Below, in pieces: positions 1 to 7,532 of a stretch of DNA of 35,640 nucleotides. The stretch is taken from positions 1 through 35,640 of the forward strand of contig JALGVT010000060.1 of assembly GCA_025774555.1 (NCBI GenBank), given 5' to 3'. Each line of letters opens with the position of its first letter. Position 1 is the stretch's first letter. A program made the translations under genes and the position numbers. Below the pieces are notes generated by a model that did no database searches, was not told the origin of the DNA, and saw only the letters and a list, made by a program, of their open reading frames with translations. Origin of the DNA: a candidate division LCP-89 bacterium. Its GTDB lineage: Bacteria; Electryoneota; B3-LCP.

Positions 1-66
1 TTTCGTTGAATTAAGATAACCCGGCAACGCCAGAATCGCAAGCGAAATATGACAATTGTGAAATCG

Positions 67-86
67 CCTTCCCCCATGGGGGAAGG
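67..86. repeat. Perfect 20-bp GC-rich palindrome
   Basis: CCTTCCCCC and GGGGGAAGG flank a central AT, giving a perfect inverted repeat. It resembles the other C-run/G-run palindromes of the window (26085-26104, 32527-32545). The 160 bases before the first gene hold nothing else recognisable. Confidence 0.5.
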
Positions 87-160
87 TAGCATTAACCCCT
101 AAACTCTACACTTTCTAACTGTCCCACTTTTGTGGGGGTCAATATATCCATCAATACGGT

Positions 161-808
161 TTGAAAAATAGAGAAGAGTTGAGTGTACACCAAATTCCAT
201 TTCCATATCACAAGTTGAAAAGTACTCTACCCACCATATTGAATAAATGGTATGGTGAAGTTGACAGATTGGGCACTTTATATGAACTGTATTTTGGAGT
301 TAATGTCAATGATTCTTCGCCGATTGATTTTCAATTTATAACACTAATCGAGGCGATTGAATCATACCATCGAGAAACAGGATTAAATAAGTACGCGTCA
401 AATGCTAACTATAAACCAACAGAAGATGTGTTAGTAAAAGCGATTCCCCCAGGAATTGACCGTGATTTCCGGGAATCCCTGAAGTCGAAAATACATTACG
501 GTAATGAATACTCATTCATAAAAAGGTTAAATATTCTTCTTAAAAAAATACCACCTAAAGTTCGAAATATTATTACTGACAACGATAAGAATTTCGCCGT
601 TAAAATAAAAGATACTCGAAATTATTTAATTCATCGTGATAAGAGCTTAAAAAAAGATGCTTTAGATTTTAAAAAACAGATTCATGCGTGTGAGAGTTTA
701 AAATTACTAGTTACGTATCTCTTGCTTAATGGAGTTGGTTTAGATAAACAGTTAATAGAATCAGAATTATCGGCACATTGGAGATATAGAAGATCAACCA
801 TCTTCTAG
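161..808 (+). CDS. ApeA-like HEPN-domain protein, probably 5'-truncated
   Basis: 215 residues from a TTG codon with no convincing ribosome site; the frame is open back to a stop at 116-118. Residues 57-72 (FQFITLIEAIESYHRE) and R153-N154-x3-H158 (DTRNYLIH) match the C-terminal HEPN module of ApeA-type anti-phage proteins; R-x4-6-H is the ribonuclease motif of HEPN domains. ApeA-like proteins normally carry roughly 200 further N-terminal residues, and those are absent, so this is probably the surviving 3' half. Base composition is AT-rich compared with the metabolic genes, as in the accessory genes at the far end. Family assignment is from motif recognition; loss of function is inferred. Confidence 0.6.
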   Translation: MKNREELSVHQIPFPYHKLKSTLPTILNKWYGEVDRLGTLYELYFGVNVNDSSPIDFQFITLIEAIESYHRETGLNKYASNANYKPTEDVLVKAIPPGIDRDFRESLKSKIHYGNEYSFIKRLNILLKKIPPKVRNIITDNDKNFAVKIKDTRNYLIHRDKSLKKDALDFKKQIHACESLKLLVTYLLLNGVGLDKQLIESELSAHWRYRRSTIF

Positions 809-894
809 AGGCAGCTAACTACCGCTCTACCAAGTCTTGCTCCCCGACACATCGGGTAACAATTTCTGACAGAAAAATATTTTATGAGGTACAT

Positions 895-1280
895 ATGCCA
901 ATCTCATCAAATTTTAAAGTTGAGAAAGAGTGGATGAAACGTTACGGATTTACAAAGAGTGAAGCTCATCCATGTATACGCCGCCTACCTTGGAAGAAAT
1001 GTCATGCTTCTTTTCAGGTTGGAGGTTCGCCCTGTTTACCTCCTGGTGCAGATCACTCTAGCTTGTAGAATTTAAACGAAGGCATGCTGTATTTCGCACC
1101 CAACCGTATAAAGAAAACTTTGAAAAATACCGCTCTAAAATTACGGAGTTCTGTGATAAATGGAAACTGGTATTTTCAGTAGAGCCCGAATCTTCATGGT
1201 GGTATCCAAGAGAGACCATTGCTGTTTTCATATGGAATCCTGAAATACATAAAATACTATTTGGGGAGAGAAGTAAATGA
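895..1280 (+). pseudogene. Small unknown protein broken by a one-base frameshift
   Basis: ATG 895 has a good ribosome site (GAGGT, 886-890). The first frame reads MPISSNFKVEKEWMKRYGF to ...PPGADHSSL and stops at TAG 1066-1068. From 1065 the adjacent frame continues as VEFKRRHAVFRTQPYKENFE to ...HKILFGERSK and stops at 1278-1280. Restoring one G (TTGGTAG for TTGTAG) would join both parts into a protein of about 127 residues. Its stop overlaps the start of the next gene in an ATGA arrangement, suggesting translational coupling in the intact ancestor. The family is not recognised; it contains CLPPGADHSSL and a tryptophan-rich C-terminal part. Either a recent mutation or a sequencing error would explain the break. 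Confidence 0.6.
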
Positions 1281-1702
1281 GAAATAGATCAAAGTATATA
1301 CCTATTCTGTCTCAATTGCTAATATTAATGTTTTTGATGATTTCCTGTGATGACAGTACAACAGATTCTCGTCTGCATGCGAACGTAGTACAAATTGGTG
1401 AACTCAGAGAGACGGTGATTAACAATCCAGGAGAATACACAGATTTTAGATTTGATGGCTTGGTTAAGAATATTGGTGATTTAATAGCTTGTAACGTCAA
1501 TGTACTATTAGTATGTTATGATTTTGAAGGTAATTTCCTTGATACTCTTGATTGTTACGGCTATTATATTGAGCCTGATTCAATCATGGAAATTGGTAAT
1601 CTATCACCTGGTGAGTTCGCTCCATTCACATATCCCTTTTTTCGATCGCCACCGTTCCCATACCAGAGTTATGAAGAGGTTCTAATTTGCTGGGAAGATT
1701 GA
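1277..1702 (+). CDS. Putative lipoprotein
   Basis: 141 residues. A basic start (MRNRSKY), a hydrophobic stretch and a lipobox ending LMIS-C24 predict cleavage before Cys24 and lipid anchoring. The mature part (VVQIGELRETVINNPGEYTDFRFDG...VKNIGDLIACNVNVLLVCYD) looks like a small beta-sandwich of the FxLYD/CARDB-like kind found in many envelope lipoproteins, but this is only a resemblance. The start codon overlaps the stop of the broken gene at 895-1280 (ATGA), so the two probably formed one transcript. Function unknown. Confidence 0.75.
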   Translation: MRNRSKYIPILSQLLILMFLMISCDDSTTDSRLHANVVQIGELRETVINNPGEYTDFRFDGLVKNIGDLIACNVNVLLVCYDFEGNFLDTLDCYGYYIEPDSIMEIGNLSPGEFAPFTYPFFRSPPFPYQSYEEVLICWED

Positions 1703-1811
1703 TAATTATACGAAATTTTATGGTTTTACTACTTGATGCTTTAATGTTGTTTTAATTCTAAAAAATGATAGCAAATTCAGACTTCTGAATACAAAGAACG
1801 AGAACTCTACC

Positions 1812-2054
1812 ATGCCAAACGATAATATTAAAGCTGAGAAAGAGCGCTGGTTGGCTGAGACCGAAGCGAAGACCAAGAACCGCCTCGATCGGTTCATGAC
1901 CACCTCCAGCGAAGATATTCCCGATTTGATCACACCTGCAGACTGGGATGATTCAGACTACATGGAGAAGCTCGGCTTCCCGGGGGAATATCCCTATACT
2001 CGCGGCGTTCATAGCCGCCGGAAGACACCAACGAACGCTATAAATTCCTGCTGA
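1812..2054 (+). CDS. Methylmalonyl-CoA mutase-type large subunit, N-terminal fragment (frameshifted)
   Basis: N-terminal part of a B12-dependent acyl-CoA mutase large subunit. Residues 1-68 read as expected for the family (KERWLAETE...[17 protein letters not shown]); residues after 68 ([13 protein letters not shown]) are out of frame. The protein resumes in another frame at 2021. Between RGVH and EDTNER roughly 18-20 residues are missing, corresponding to the family's conserved YRxxLWTMRQYAGFG segment, which lines the acyl-CoA site and contains a catalytically important tyrosine. The break therefore combines a short deletion with a frame change. It may be a true pseudogene or an assembly error. 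Confidence 0.85.
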   Translation: MPNDNIKAEKERWLAETEAKTKNRLDRFMTTSSEDIPDLITPADWDDSDYMEKLGFPGEYPYTRGVHSRRKTPTNAINSC

Positions 2055-3418
2055 AGAAGGGTCAGACCGGTTTGTCCGTCGCCTTCGATCTGCCCACGCT
2101 GATGGGACGCGACAGCGACGATCTCTGGTCTGAAGGCGAAGTGGGCAAGTGCGGCGTAGCGGTCTGTTCACTGCGCGATATGGAAGCGTTGTTTGATGGC
2201 ATCCCGCTGGAGAAAGTTTCGACTTCGATGACTATCAACAGCCCGGCGGCTATAATTTGGGCGTTTTACATTGCAGCCGCTGAAAAGCAGGGCGCTGACC
2301 GCAAGAAGCTGCGCGGCACCATACAGAATGACATCCTGAAGGAATATATCGCTCAGAAGGAGTTCATCTTTCCGCCTGAACAATCCATGCGTTTAATTGT
2401 GGATACCATCGAATTCGGGACGAATGAGATGCCGCTCTGGAATACGATATCCATCTCCGGCTACCATATCCGCGAAGCCGGAGCGACTGCGGCTCAGGAA
2501 CTGGCGTTTACGCTCAAGGATGGTTTGACATACGTCGAAGCGGCTATAGAGCGCGGACTGGACGTCGATGATTTCGCTCCGAGACTGTCTCACTTTTTCG
2601 ATTCGCATCTCGACTTCTTTGAGGAGATCGCCAAATTCCGCGCGGCGAGACGCATCTGGGCGGATGCTATGCGCAATAAATACGGCGCTAAGAACCCGAG
2701 GAGCTGGCTCTGCCGTTTCCATACGCAGACCGCGGGATGTTCGCTCACCGCTCAACAGCCGGAGAACAACCTGGTGCGCACAGCTTTTGAAGCTCTGGCT
2801 GGAGTATTAGGAGGCACACAGTCGCTGCACACCAATTCGATGGATGAAACCTGGGCGCTGCCTTCAGCCAAAGCGGCGAAACTGGCTCTGCGCACGCAGC
2901 AGATCTTAGCTGAAGAGATCGGCGTTGCCAACCCCATCGATCCGCTGGGCGGCAGCTATTTCGTGGAATGGTTGACCGACCGCATTCAGGAGAAAGCGGA
3001 GGACTACTTCGACAGGATAGATGAAATGGGCGGAATGCTTGCTGCCATCGACCGCGGATTCCCGCAAAAGGAGATCGCGGGCGCGGCATACCGCTACCAG
3101 CAGGAGATGGATAGGGGACAGCGCAACGTTGTCGGCGTGAACAAATACATCGATGAGGATGAGAAACTGGAAATCCCCATCCTCGAGATCACTCCGGAGA
3201 TGGTTGACCGTCAGGTTGGCAATTTAGAGGAATTGAAAAAACGCCGCGATGACGTCAAGGTTAAGGAGAAATTGATTGCTTTAAAAGAAGCCGCAGAAGG
3301 CACTGAAAACCTGATGCCGCATTTCATCGACTGCGCACATGCCTATGTTACCTTAGGCGAAATGATCAACGTGCTGAAAGACGTTTTCGGGGAGTATGTC
3401 GAACCAGCGGTGTTTTAA
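2021..3418 (+). CDS. Methylmalonyl-CoA mutase-type large subunit, main fragment (frameshifted)
   Basis: Continues the fragment at 1812-2054; homology resumes at 2021 with [23 protein letters not shown] although no start codon is needed there. It carries the TIM-barrel motifs of the acyl-CoA mutase family: [56 protein letters not shown] and [12 protein letters not shown]. There is no B12-binding domain; that is the separate gene at 4148-4555, as in archaeal-type split mutases. Both fragments plus the missing segment total about 550 residues, the usual size for a split large subunit. The intact enzyme would isomerise (R)-methylmalonyl-CoA and succinyl-CoA; the related isobutyryl-CoA and ethylmalonyl-CoA mutases cannot be excluded by eye. 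Confidence 0.9.
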   Translation, partial: EDTNERYKFLLKKGQTGLSVAFDLPTLMGRDSDDLWSEGEVGKCGVAVCSLRDMEALFDGIPLEKVSTSMTINSPAAIIWAFYIAAAEKQGADRKKLRGTIQNDILKEYIAQKEFIFPPEQSMRLIVDTIEFGTNEMPLWNTISISGYHIREAGATAAQELAFTLKDGLTYVEAAIERGLDVDDFAPRLSHFFDSHLDFFEEIAKFRAARRIWADAMRNKYGAKNPRSWLCRFHTQTAGCSLTAQQPENNLVRTAFEALAGVLGGTQSLHTNSMDETWALPSAKAAKLALRTQQILAEEIGVANPIDPLGGSYFVEWLTDRIQEKAEDYFDRIDEMGGMLAAIDRGFPQKEIAGAAYRYQQEMDRGQRNVVGVNKYIDEDEKLEIPILEITPEMVDRQVGNLEELKKRRDDVKVKEKLIALKEAAEGTENLMPHFIDCAHAYVTLGEMINVLKDVFGEYVEPAVF

Positions 3419-3459
3419 GACTAATTAGAGGGAATAAAATATAGTTTGAATATCATCCC

Positions 3460-3660
3460 ATGCCCCAACAATCTCATAAAATAACCATAGCTGTCACGAA
3501 GGTAAAACGCGACGCCAAACAGTCAGATTTTGCCTACTGGCAGAAGCAGCCTTATCAGGCGCGTCTGGCGGCGTTAGAGGAGATCCGGCGGGAATATCAT
3601 CAATGGAAATACGGTGCTGAACCAAGACTTCAAAGAGTTTATTCAATCGTTAAACGATAA
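3460..3660 (+). CDS. Small partner protein of a nucleotidyltransferase
   Basis: 66 residues, no signal or membrane segment. The body FAYWQKQPYQARLAALEEIRREYHQW and the end RLQRVYSIVKR match a widespread small family found directly upstream of DUF6036/MNT-like nucleotidyltransferases. The last 47 bases overlap the start of the next gene in another frame, so the two must be co-translated. By arrangement this resembles a toxin-antitoxin-like pair, but no toxic or neutralising role is shown by the sequence. The pair sits between the two subunit genes of the B12 mutase. Confidence 0.65.
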   Translation: MPQQSHKITIAVTKVKRDAKQSDFAYWQKQPYQARLAALEEIRREYHQWKYGAEPRLQRVYSIVKR

Positions 3661-4051
3661 CCATGTCCGCTACCTTGTTATCGGCGGCTATGCGGTGGCT
3701 CTACACGGACACCCACGCTATACTAAGGATTTGGATGTCTGGATAGAAAGCAACGCTGAAAACATCGATAAATTATTGCAGGCATTGGATCAATTTGGCT
3801 TTGGATCTTTAGGGTTGAAACTGAAAGATTTCAAAAATCCCGATGAGGTTATACAATTGGGTTACCCACCGAACCGAATTGACCTTTTGAGCGGTATCGA
3901 GGGTGTTGACTTTGATCAATGTTATCAATCCCGTGTGCAACTGGTTATTGACAATATCACGCTGAACCTAATTGATCTGGAAAACCTTAAAAAAAATAAA
4001 AAGGCAACTGGACGCACACAGGATTTAGCAGATTTGGAAAGTCTGGAGTAA
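3614..4051 (+). CDS. MNT/DUF6036-like nucleotidyltransferase
   Basis: 145 residues from a GTG start inside the preceding gene. The N-terminal half carries the minimal nucleotidyltransferase signature: GGYAVALHG (24-32) followed by RYTKDLDVWI, where D39 and D41 are the likely metal-binding pair. Later parts (NPDEVIQLGYPPNRIDLLSGIEGVDF and LIDLENLKKNKKATGRTQDLADLE) match the DUF6036/AbiEii-related proteins, with the conserved KxxxxRxxDLxDL helix near the C-terminus. Relatives transfer nucleotides onto proteins or tRNAs and often act in toxin-antitoxin or phage-exclusion systems. Substrate unknown. Short spacing and overlap with the 66-residue partner indicate one operon. Confidence 0.8.
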   Translation: MLNQDFKEFIQSLNDNHVRYLVIGGYAVALHGHPRYTKDLDVWIESNAENIDKLLQALDQFGFGSLGLKLKDFKNPDEVIQLGYPPNRIDLLSGIEGVDFDQCYQSRVQLVIDNITLNLIDLENLKKNKKATGRTQDLADLESLE

Positions 4052-4147
4052 TCATCTTCAACCTACGATATAATAACTTAGAGGCTCGCTAAAAGCTGTT
4101 ACTAAACAACTATCGCCAATAAACTATCATCAGAAATATAAACTACC

Positions 4148-4555
4148 ATGAACCGAAAAATACGAATACTCATCGCCAAGCCCGGCTTGGACGGGCACGA
4201 CCGCGGCGCCAAAGTGATGGCGTCCGCTTACCGCGACGCCGGTTTTGAAGTGATCTACGCCGGTCTGCGGCAGACTCCGGAAATGATCGTAGCCGCCGCT
4301 ATTCAGGAGGACGTCGATGCCATCGGCTTGTCCATCCTTTCCGGCGCGCACATGACGCTCTTCCCCCGGGTTCTCAAAGAGATGAATGATAAAGGGGTAG
4401 ATGACGTTCTCCTGACCGGAGGCGGGATAATTTCTCCCGAAGACATGGCTCAGTTGGAGAAAGAAGGAGTCGGCAAACTCTTCGGACCTGGCACTCCGAC
4501 GCAGGAAGCGGTCGATTACGTGCGCCAATGGGTGGAGAATAGAGACAAATTTTAA
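4148..4555 (+). CDS. B12-binding small subunit of methylmalonyl-CoA mutase-type enzyme
   Basis: 135 residues, a stand-alone cobalamin-binding Rossmann domain. [13 protein letters not shown] contains D15-x-H17-xx-G20, in which the histidine is the lower axial ligand of cobalt in base-off/His-on B12 enzymes. [15 protein letters not shown] and [26 protein letters not shown] are the further family motifs that hold the nucleotide tail. It should pair with the large subunit at 1812-3418 to form the mutase heterodimer. The two are separated by the nucleotidyltransferase pair and a 96-base gap, so co-transcription is not certain. Length matches other split-subunit proteins. The sequence is intact although the large subunit is broken. 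Confidence 0.93.
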   Translation: MNRKIRILIAKPGLDGHDRGAKVMASAYRDAGFEVIYAGLRQTPEMIVAAAIQEDVDAIGLSILSGAHMTLFPRVLKEMNDKGVDDVLLTGGGIISPEDMAQLEKEGVGKLFGPGTPTQEAVDYVRQWVENRDKF

Positions 4556-4585
4556 GATTCTTACCCCATTCAGGCTTGAAATTAC

Positions 4586-4614
4586 AGGGGCGAGCAGGAA
4601 TGTTCACCCCTTTT
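4586..4614 (+). terminator. Probable intrinsic terminator after the B12-binding subunit
   Basis: GGGGCGAGCA, loop GGAA, TGTTCACCCC, then TTTT. Nine of ten stem positions pair (one G-U). The left arm is that of the GGGGCGAG palindrome family of this window. Confidence 0.5.
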
Positions 4615-4654
4615 CTCTAATTTAGTGTTTTAGAATTTGTTCTGTGGAGGCAGC

Positions 4655-5032
4655 GTGATCCACCAACTGCTGGCAGATCTGGTTATAGTTCTTCACCTGC
4701 TGTTCATTCTGTTCGCGATATTTGGTGGACTGTTGGTTTTGAAAAAGAGATGGATCGCATTCCTTCACATCCCCGCAGTGCTGTGGGGAGGATTTGTCAA
4801 CGTTACCGGCGGCATTTGTCCCCTGACGCCTCTGGAAGTCAGCCATCAGATTGCCTCCGGGCAGGAAGGCTACGAAGGCGGCTTCATCGAACATTACCTC
4901 GAACCAATTGTCTATATGAGTGGGACGTCAAGGACACTGGAGCTATCACTCGGTATTGTGGTGGTGGTATGGAATGTTTTAATTTATAGCCTGATATTCG
5001 TTCGTCTTAGAAAAGGAAAACAATCCAGATAA
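4655..5032 (+). CDS. DUF2784 family membrane protein
   Basis: About 125 residues from GTG 4655, chosen because GGAGG (4646-4650) lies just before it; a TTG at 4637 in the same frame has no ribosome site. Three to four membrane helices are visible: LLADLVIVLHLLFILFAIFG, a second around FLHIPAVLWGGFVNV and a last VVVVWNVLIYSLIFV. The motifs GGICPLTPLE and GYEGGFIEHYLEPIVYM are diagnostic of DUF2784. The family is uncharacterised; small size and helices suggest an inner-membrane protein. It stands alone between the mutase small subunit and glutamine synthetase. Confidence 0.85.
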   Translation: MIHQLLADLVIVLHLLFILFAIFGGLLVLKKRWIAFLHIPAVLWGGFVNVTGGICPLTPLEVSHQIASGQEGYEGGFIEHYLEPIVYMSGTSRTLELSLGIVVVVWNVLIYSLIFVRLRKGKQSR

Positions 5033-5176
5033 TTTTCAAAAACTCGTGAAAATATCACTATTTAATTCAGGCGACTGAACTTATATTTACTAAAAAGGGT
5101 GCGACGTCTCTAACCTCGTTATCCGATTAAACTGGAAAATCATAAGATATTAATATTACTACAATAAACAAAATGG

Positions 5177-6502
5177 ATGAAAATGACAGCAGAAGAAGTC
5201 CTCAAAACTGTGGCTGATCAGAAAATTACGATTATCCGCTTGTGGTTCACGGATATTCTGGGGCAGCTTCGGGGCTTTGCGATCACTCCGCGGGAGTTGC
5301 CGGACGCTCTGGAATTCGGCATGGGCTTCGACGGCTCGTCTGTCGAAGGATTCGCCCGCATCCACGAAAGCGATCTCATGGCGGTTCCCGATCCCAAAAC
5401 CTTCAAAATCCTCTCCAATCAGGTTGGGGATACGCCCTCAGCCATTATGTTCTGTGACTTGAAGACGCCGGAAGGCGAACCTTATGAAGGCGACACACGC
5501 TATGTTCTGCGCCGCAATCTGGAAAAGATATCCAAAGAGGGGTTGACCTTTTACGTCGGTCCAGAACTCGAATACTTCTACTTCAGGAATGAGCACAGCG
5601 TTGAAGTTCTTGATAAAGTCGGATATTTCGACGCCTCTATAGTCAACCTGGGAACCATCTTAAGGAAAAAGACTATCCAGGTGCTGGAGAAGCTCGGCAT
5701 ACCGGTTGAATATTCTCATCATGAAGTGGCTCCATCTCAGCATGAAATTGATTTGCGATATGATCACGCTCTGGAAATGGCGGATAGAGTTATAACCTAC
5801 CGCTTCTTAGTGAAGGAGATTGCGCGGCAGAATGACGTGTACGCCACCTTTATGCCCAAACCGATCTTCGGAGAAAACGGCAGCGGGATGCATATACATC
5901 AGTCTATTTTTAAAGGAAAGTCCAATCTTTTTTTCTCGCCGGATGACACTTATCACTTATCAGACTTCGCTAAATCATACATCGCGGGAATACTTACACA
6001 TATACGCGAAATTACGGCGGTTACGAACCAGTGGGTGAATTCGTATAAAAGACTAGTGCCGGGTTATGAAGCGCCGGTTTATATTTCCTGGGGACAGAAG
6101 AACCGGTCAGCGCTGGTGCGGGTGCCGCGCTACCGGATAGGAAAAGAAAATTCAACCCGGATCGAAGTCCGCAGTCCCGATCCGGTCTGCAATCCTTATC
6201 TCGCCTTTTCCGTCATGTTAGCCGCCGGGTTGAAAGGCGTCAAGGAAAACTATAAGCTCCCTCCGCCTGTGGAAGAGAATATCTATGAAATGACGTCGGG
6301 CGACCGGCGGGATGCCAATATCGATACTCTGCCCGGAGATCTGTTCGAGGCGATCACACTTCTCAAAGAGAGCGAACTGATGCGGGAGACCTTAGGTGAG
6401 CATGTATTCAACAAATACGTCGATAACAAGCTGATTGAATGGAATCGTTACCGAGGGATTGTATCGCAGTACGAACTTGAAAAGTATCTGCCGATTATGT
6501 AA
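5177..6502 (+). CDS. glnA: Type I glutamine synthetase
   Basis: 441 residues, the length of GSI-alpha enzymes. It makes glutamine from glutamate, ammonia and ATP in the cytoplasm. The N-terminal beta-grasp domain carries RLWFTDILGQLRGF and D52-G53-S54-S55. The catalytic domain shows GPELEYF (metal ligands E130 and E132), HHEVAPSQHEIDLRY, GENGSGMHIHQS near residue 235, NSYKRLVPGYEAP and RIEVRSPDP. The C-terminal region reads NIYEMTSGDRR where adenylylated GSI-beta enzymes have NLYDLPPEE; with the short length this suggests control by feedback or binding proteins rather than adenylylation. ATG 5183 is an alternative start. No clear promoter was found. It is followed after 37 bases by the FmdE-like gene. 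Confidence 0.96.
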   Translation: MKMTAEEVLKTVADQKITIIRLWFTDILGQLRGFAITPRELPDALEFGMGFDGSSVEGFARIHESDLMAVPDPKTFKILSNQVGDTPSAIMFCDLKTPEGEPYEGDTRYVLRRNLEKISKEGLTFYVGPELEYFYFRNEHSVEVLDKVGYFDASIVNLGTILRKKTIQVLEKLGIPVEYSHHEVAPSQHEIDLRYDHALEMADRVITYRFLVKEIARQNDVYATFMPKPIFGENGSGMHIHQSIFKGKSNLFFSPDDTYHLSDFAKSYIAGILTHIREITAVTNQWVNSYKRLVPGYEAPVYISWGQKNRSALVRVPRYRIGKENSTRIEVRSPDPVCNPYLAFSVMLAAGLKGVKENYKLPPPVEENIYEMTSGDRRDANIDTLPGDLFEAITLLKESELMRETLGEHVFNKYVDNKLIEWNRYRGIVSQYELEKYLPIM

Positions 6503-6539
6503 TAATCCCCCTAATTAAACAAACCTGATTTCCGAGATT

Positions 6540-6950
6540 ATGTCAGATCCGTTTATAGATTCTGAACTTTTAGAAGCTAAGAAGTTCCACGGTCATCTGG
6601 GACCTTATCTGGTGATTGGTATGCGCATGGGGCACTTCATCAGCAGTGTTTTTGGTGAGGAACCCTTCAGTTACCGCATCCACGCTACGGTCGGATGGAA
6701 GCCGCCTCCATCCTGCGTTATAGACGGGCTGCAGATCACGACATCCTGCACCGTGGGAAACTCCATGATCGTGATGGAGGATCTTGGCGATATAAAAGTT
6801 CTAGCAGAAAATGACGACCAGAAGCTCGATATTCTGCTGCGCGAATCGGTTCGTGACAGAATAGACCGTGAAACCACACGCGAAAACGAGGAATCCTTTG
6901 CCGTGGAATTGTGGAAGATGGGTGCAGAGGAACTTTTTGTGATACGATAA
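6540..6950 (+). CDS. FmdE/FwdE family protein
   Basis: 136 residues. F16-H-G-H-L-G-P22 and SC59-VIDGLQITTSC70-TVGN are the two signature motifs of the formylmethanofuran dehydrogenase subunit E domain (PF02663). In methanogens the domain belongs to a molybdenum/tungsten enzyme, but bacterial stand-alone copies like this one are usually found without that complex, and no other Fmd/Fwd subunit is present here. H17, H19, C59 and C70 could bind metal. It follows glutamine synthetase closely and precedes an S component of an ECF-type transporter by 8 bases, so those last two are probably one operon. Confidence 0.85.
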   Translation: MSDPFIDSELLEAKKFHGHLGPYLVIGMRMGHFISSVFGEEPFSYRIHATVGWKPPPSCVIDGLQITTSCTVGNSMIVMEDLGDIKVLAENDDQKLDILLRESVRDRIDRETTRENEESFAVELWKMGAEELFVIR

Positions 6951-6958
6951 GATTCAGT

Positions 6959-7462
6959 ATGAAGCGTACCCGTTTGCTCACTTTGAGCAGCTTATTGATA
7001 TCCGGCGGGATTGTCGCAGGGATCAGTTTCCACGCTATGGGTATTGGCGGTCAGGTCGCGTTGCCGCTGCATTATCCCCCCTTATTGGCGGGATACTTAT
7101 TAGGGTGGCGCAGGGGATTGGTGGTGGGATTGATTACTCCGCTTCTCAGCGCGCTGTTAACAGGTATGCCTCCCATGATACCATCTGCCGTGTTGATGGT
7201 TTTTGAGTGCGCGGTTTATGGTCTTACAGCCGGTCTCCTGAGAAATAAAATAGGCGTATATCCTACTCTTTTAACAGCTTTAATTCTCGGCAGATTAGCT
7301 TGGGGAATTTCCTTGTGGATGCTGACACCAGTGCTGGGTTTGCAGATTCCTGTTTTCGCTGCCCTGCTCACTGCGTTGATGGTAGGAATTCCGGGAATTA
7401 TTGGTCAGATGATTATCGTCCCGCTTCTCGTTGCCAGAATTGAGAAGATATACGGCGAATAA
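6959..7462 (+). CDS. ECF transporter S component-like membrane protein
   Basis: 167 residues from ATG 6959; an earlier in-frame start at 6911 would overlap the FmdE-like gene. About five to six hydrophobic helices. The stretch HAMGIGGQVALPLHYPPLLAGYLLGWRRG followed by LTPLLSALLTGMPPMIPSAVLMVFECAVYGLTAGLL (an internal repeat-like core) is typical of ECF substrate-binding subunits. No energy-coupling ATPase or T subunit is in the window, so it would share a module encoded elsewhere. The ligand is unknown; an 8-base gap to the FmdE-like gene suggests a shared pathway. A strong terminator follows. Confidence 0.75.
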   Translation: MKRTRLLTLSSLLISGGIVAGISFHAMGIGGQVALPLHYPPLLAGYLLGWRRGLVVGLITPLLSALLTGMPPMIPSAVLMVFECAVYGLTAGLLRNKIGVYPTLLTALILGRLAWGISLWMLTPVLGLQIPVFAALLTALMVGIPGIIGQMIIVPLLVARIEKIYGE

Positions 7463-7477
7463 TTCGAGTATAAATAC

Positions 7478-7511
7478 GAAAACCCTCGAACCGAAACATT
7501 CGAGGGTTTTC
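7478..7511. terminator. Bidirectional intrinsic terminator between convergent genes
   Basis: Perfect 13-bp stem (GAAAACCCTCGAA / TTCGAGGGTTTTC) with an 8-base loop. The A and T runs at the stem ends serve both strands, ending the ECF gene (+) and the barrel gene (-). Confidence 0.9.
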
Positions 7512-7532
7512 TATCTATAAGGATGGATAAGC

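Noticed and set aside
4130..4528. 132-codon open frame on the minus strand
   Set aside because: Antisense shadow of the B12-binding subunit, which has unmistakable family motifs.
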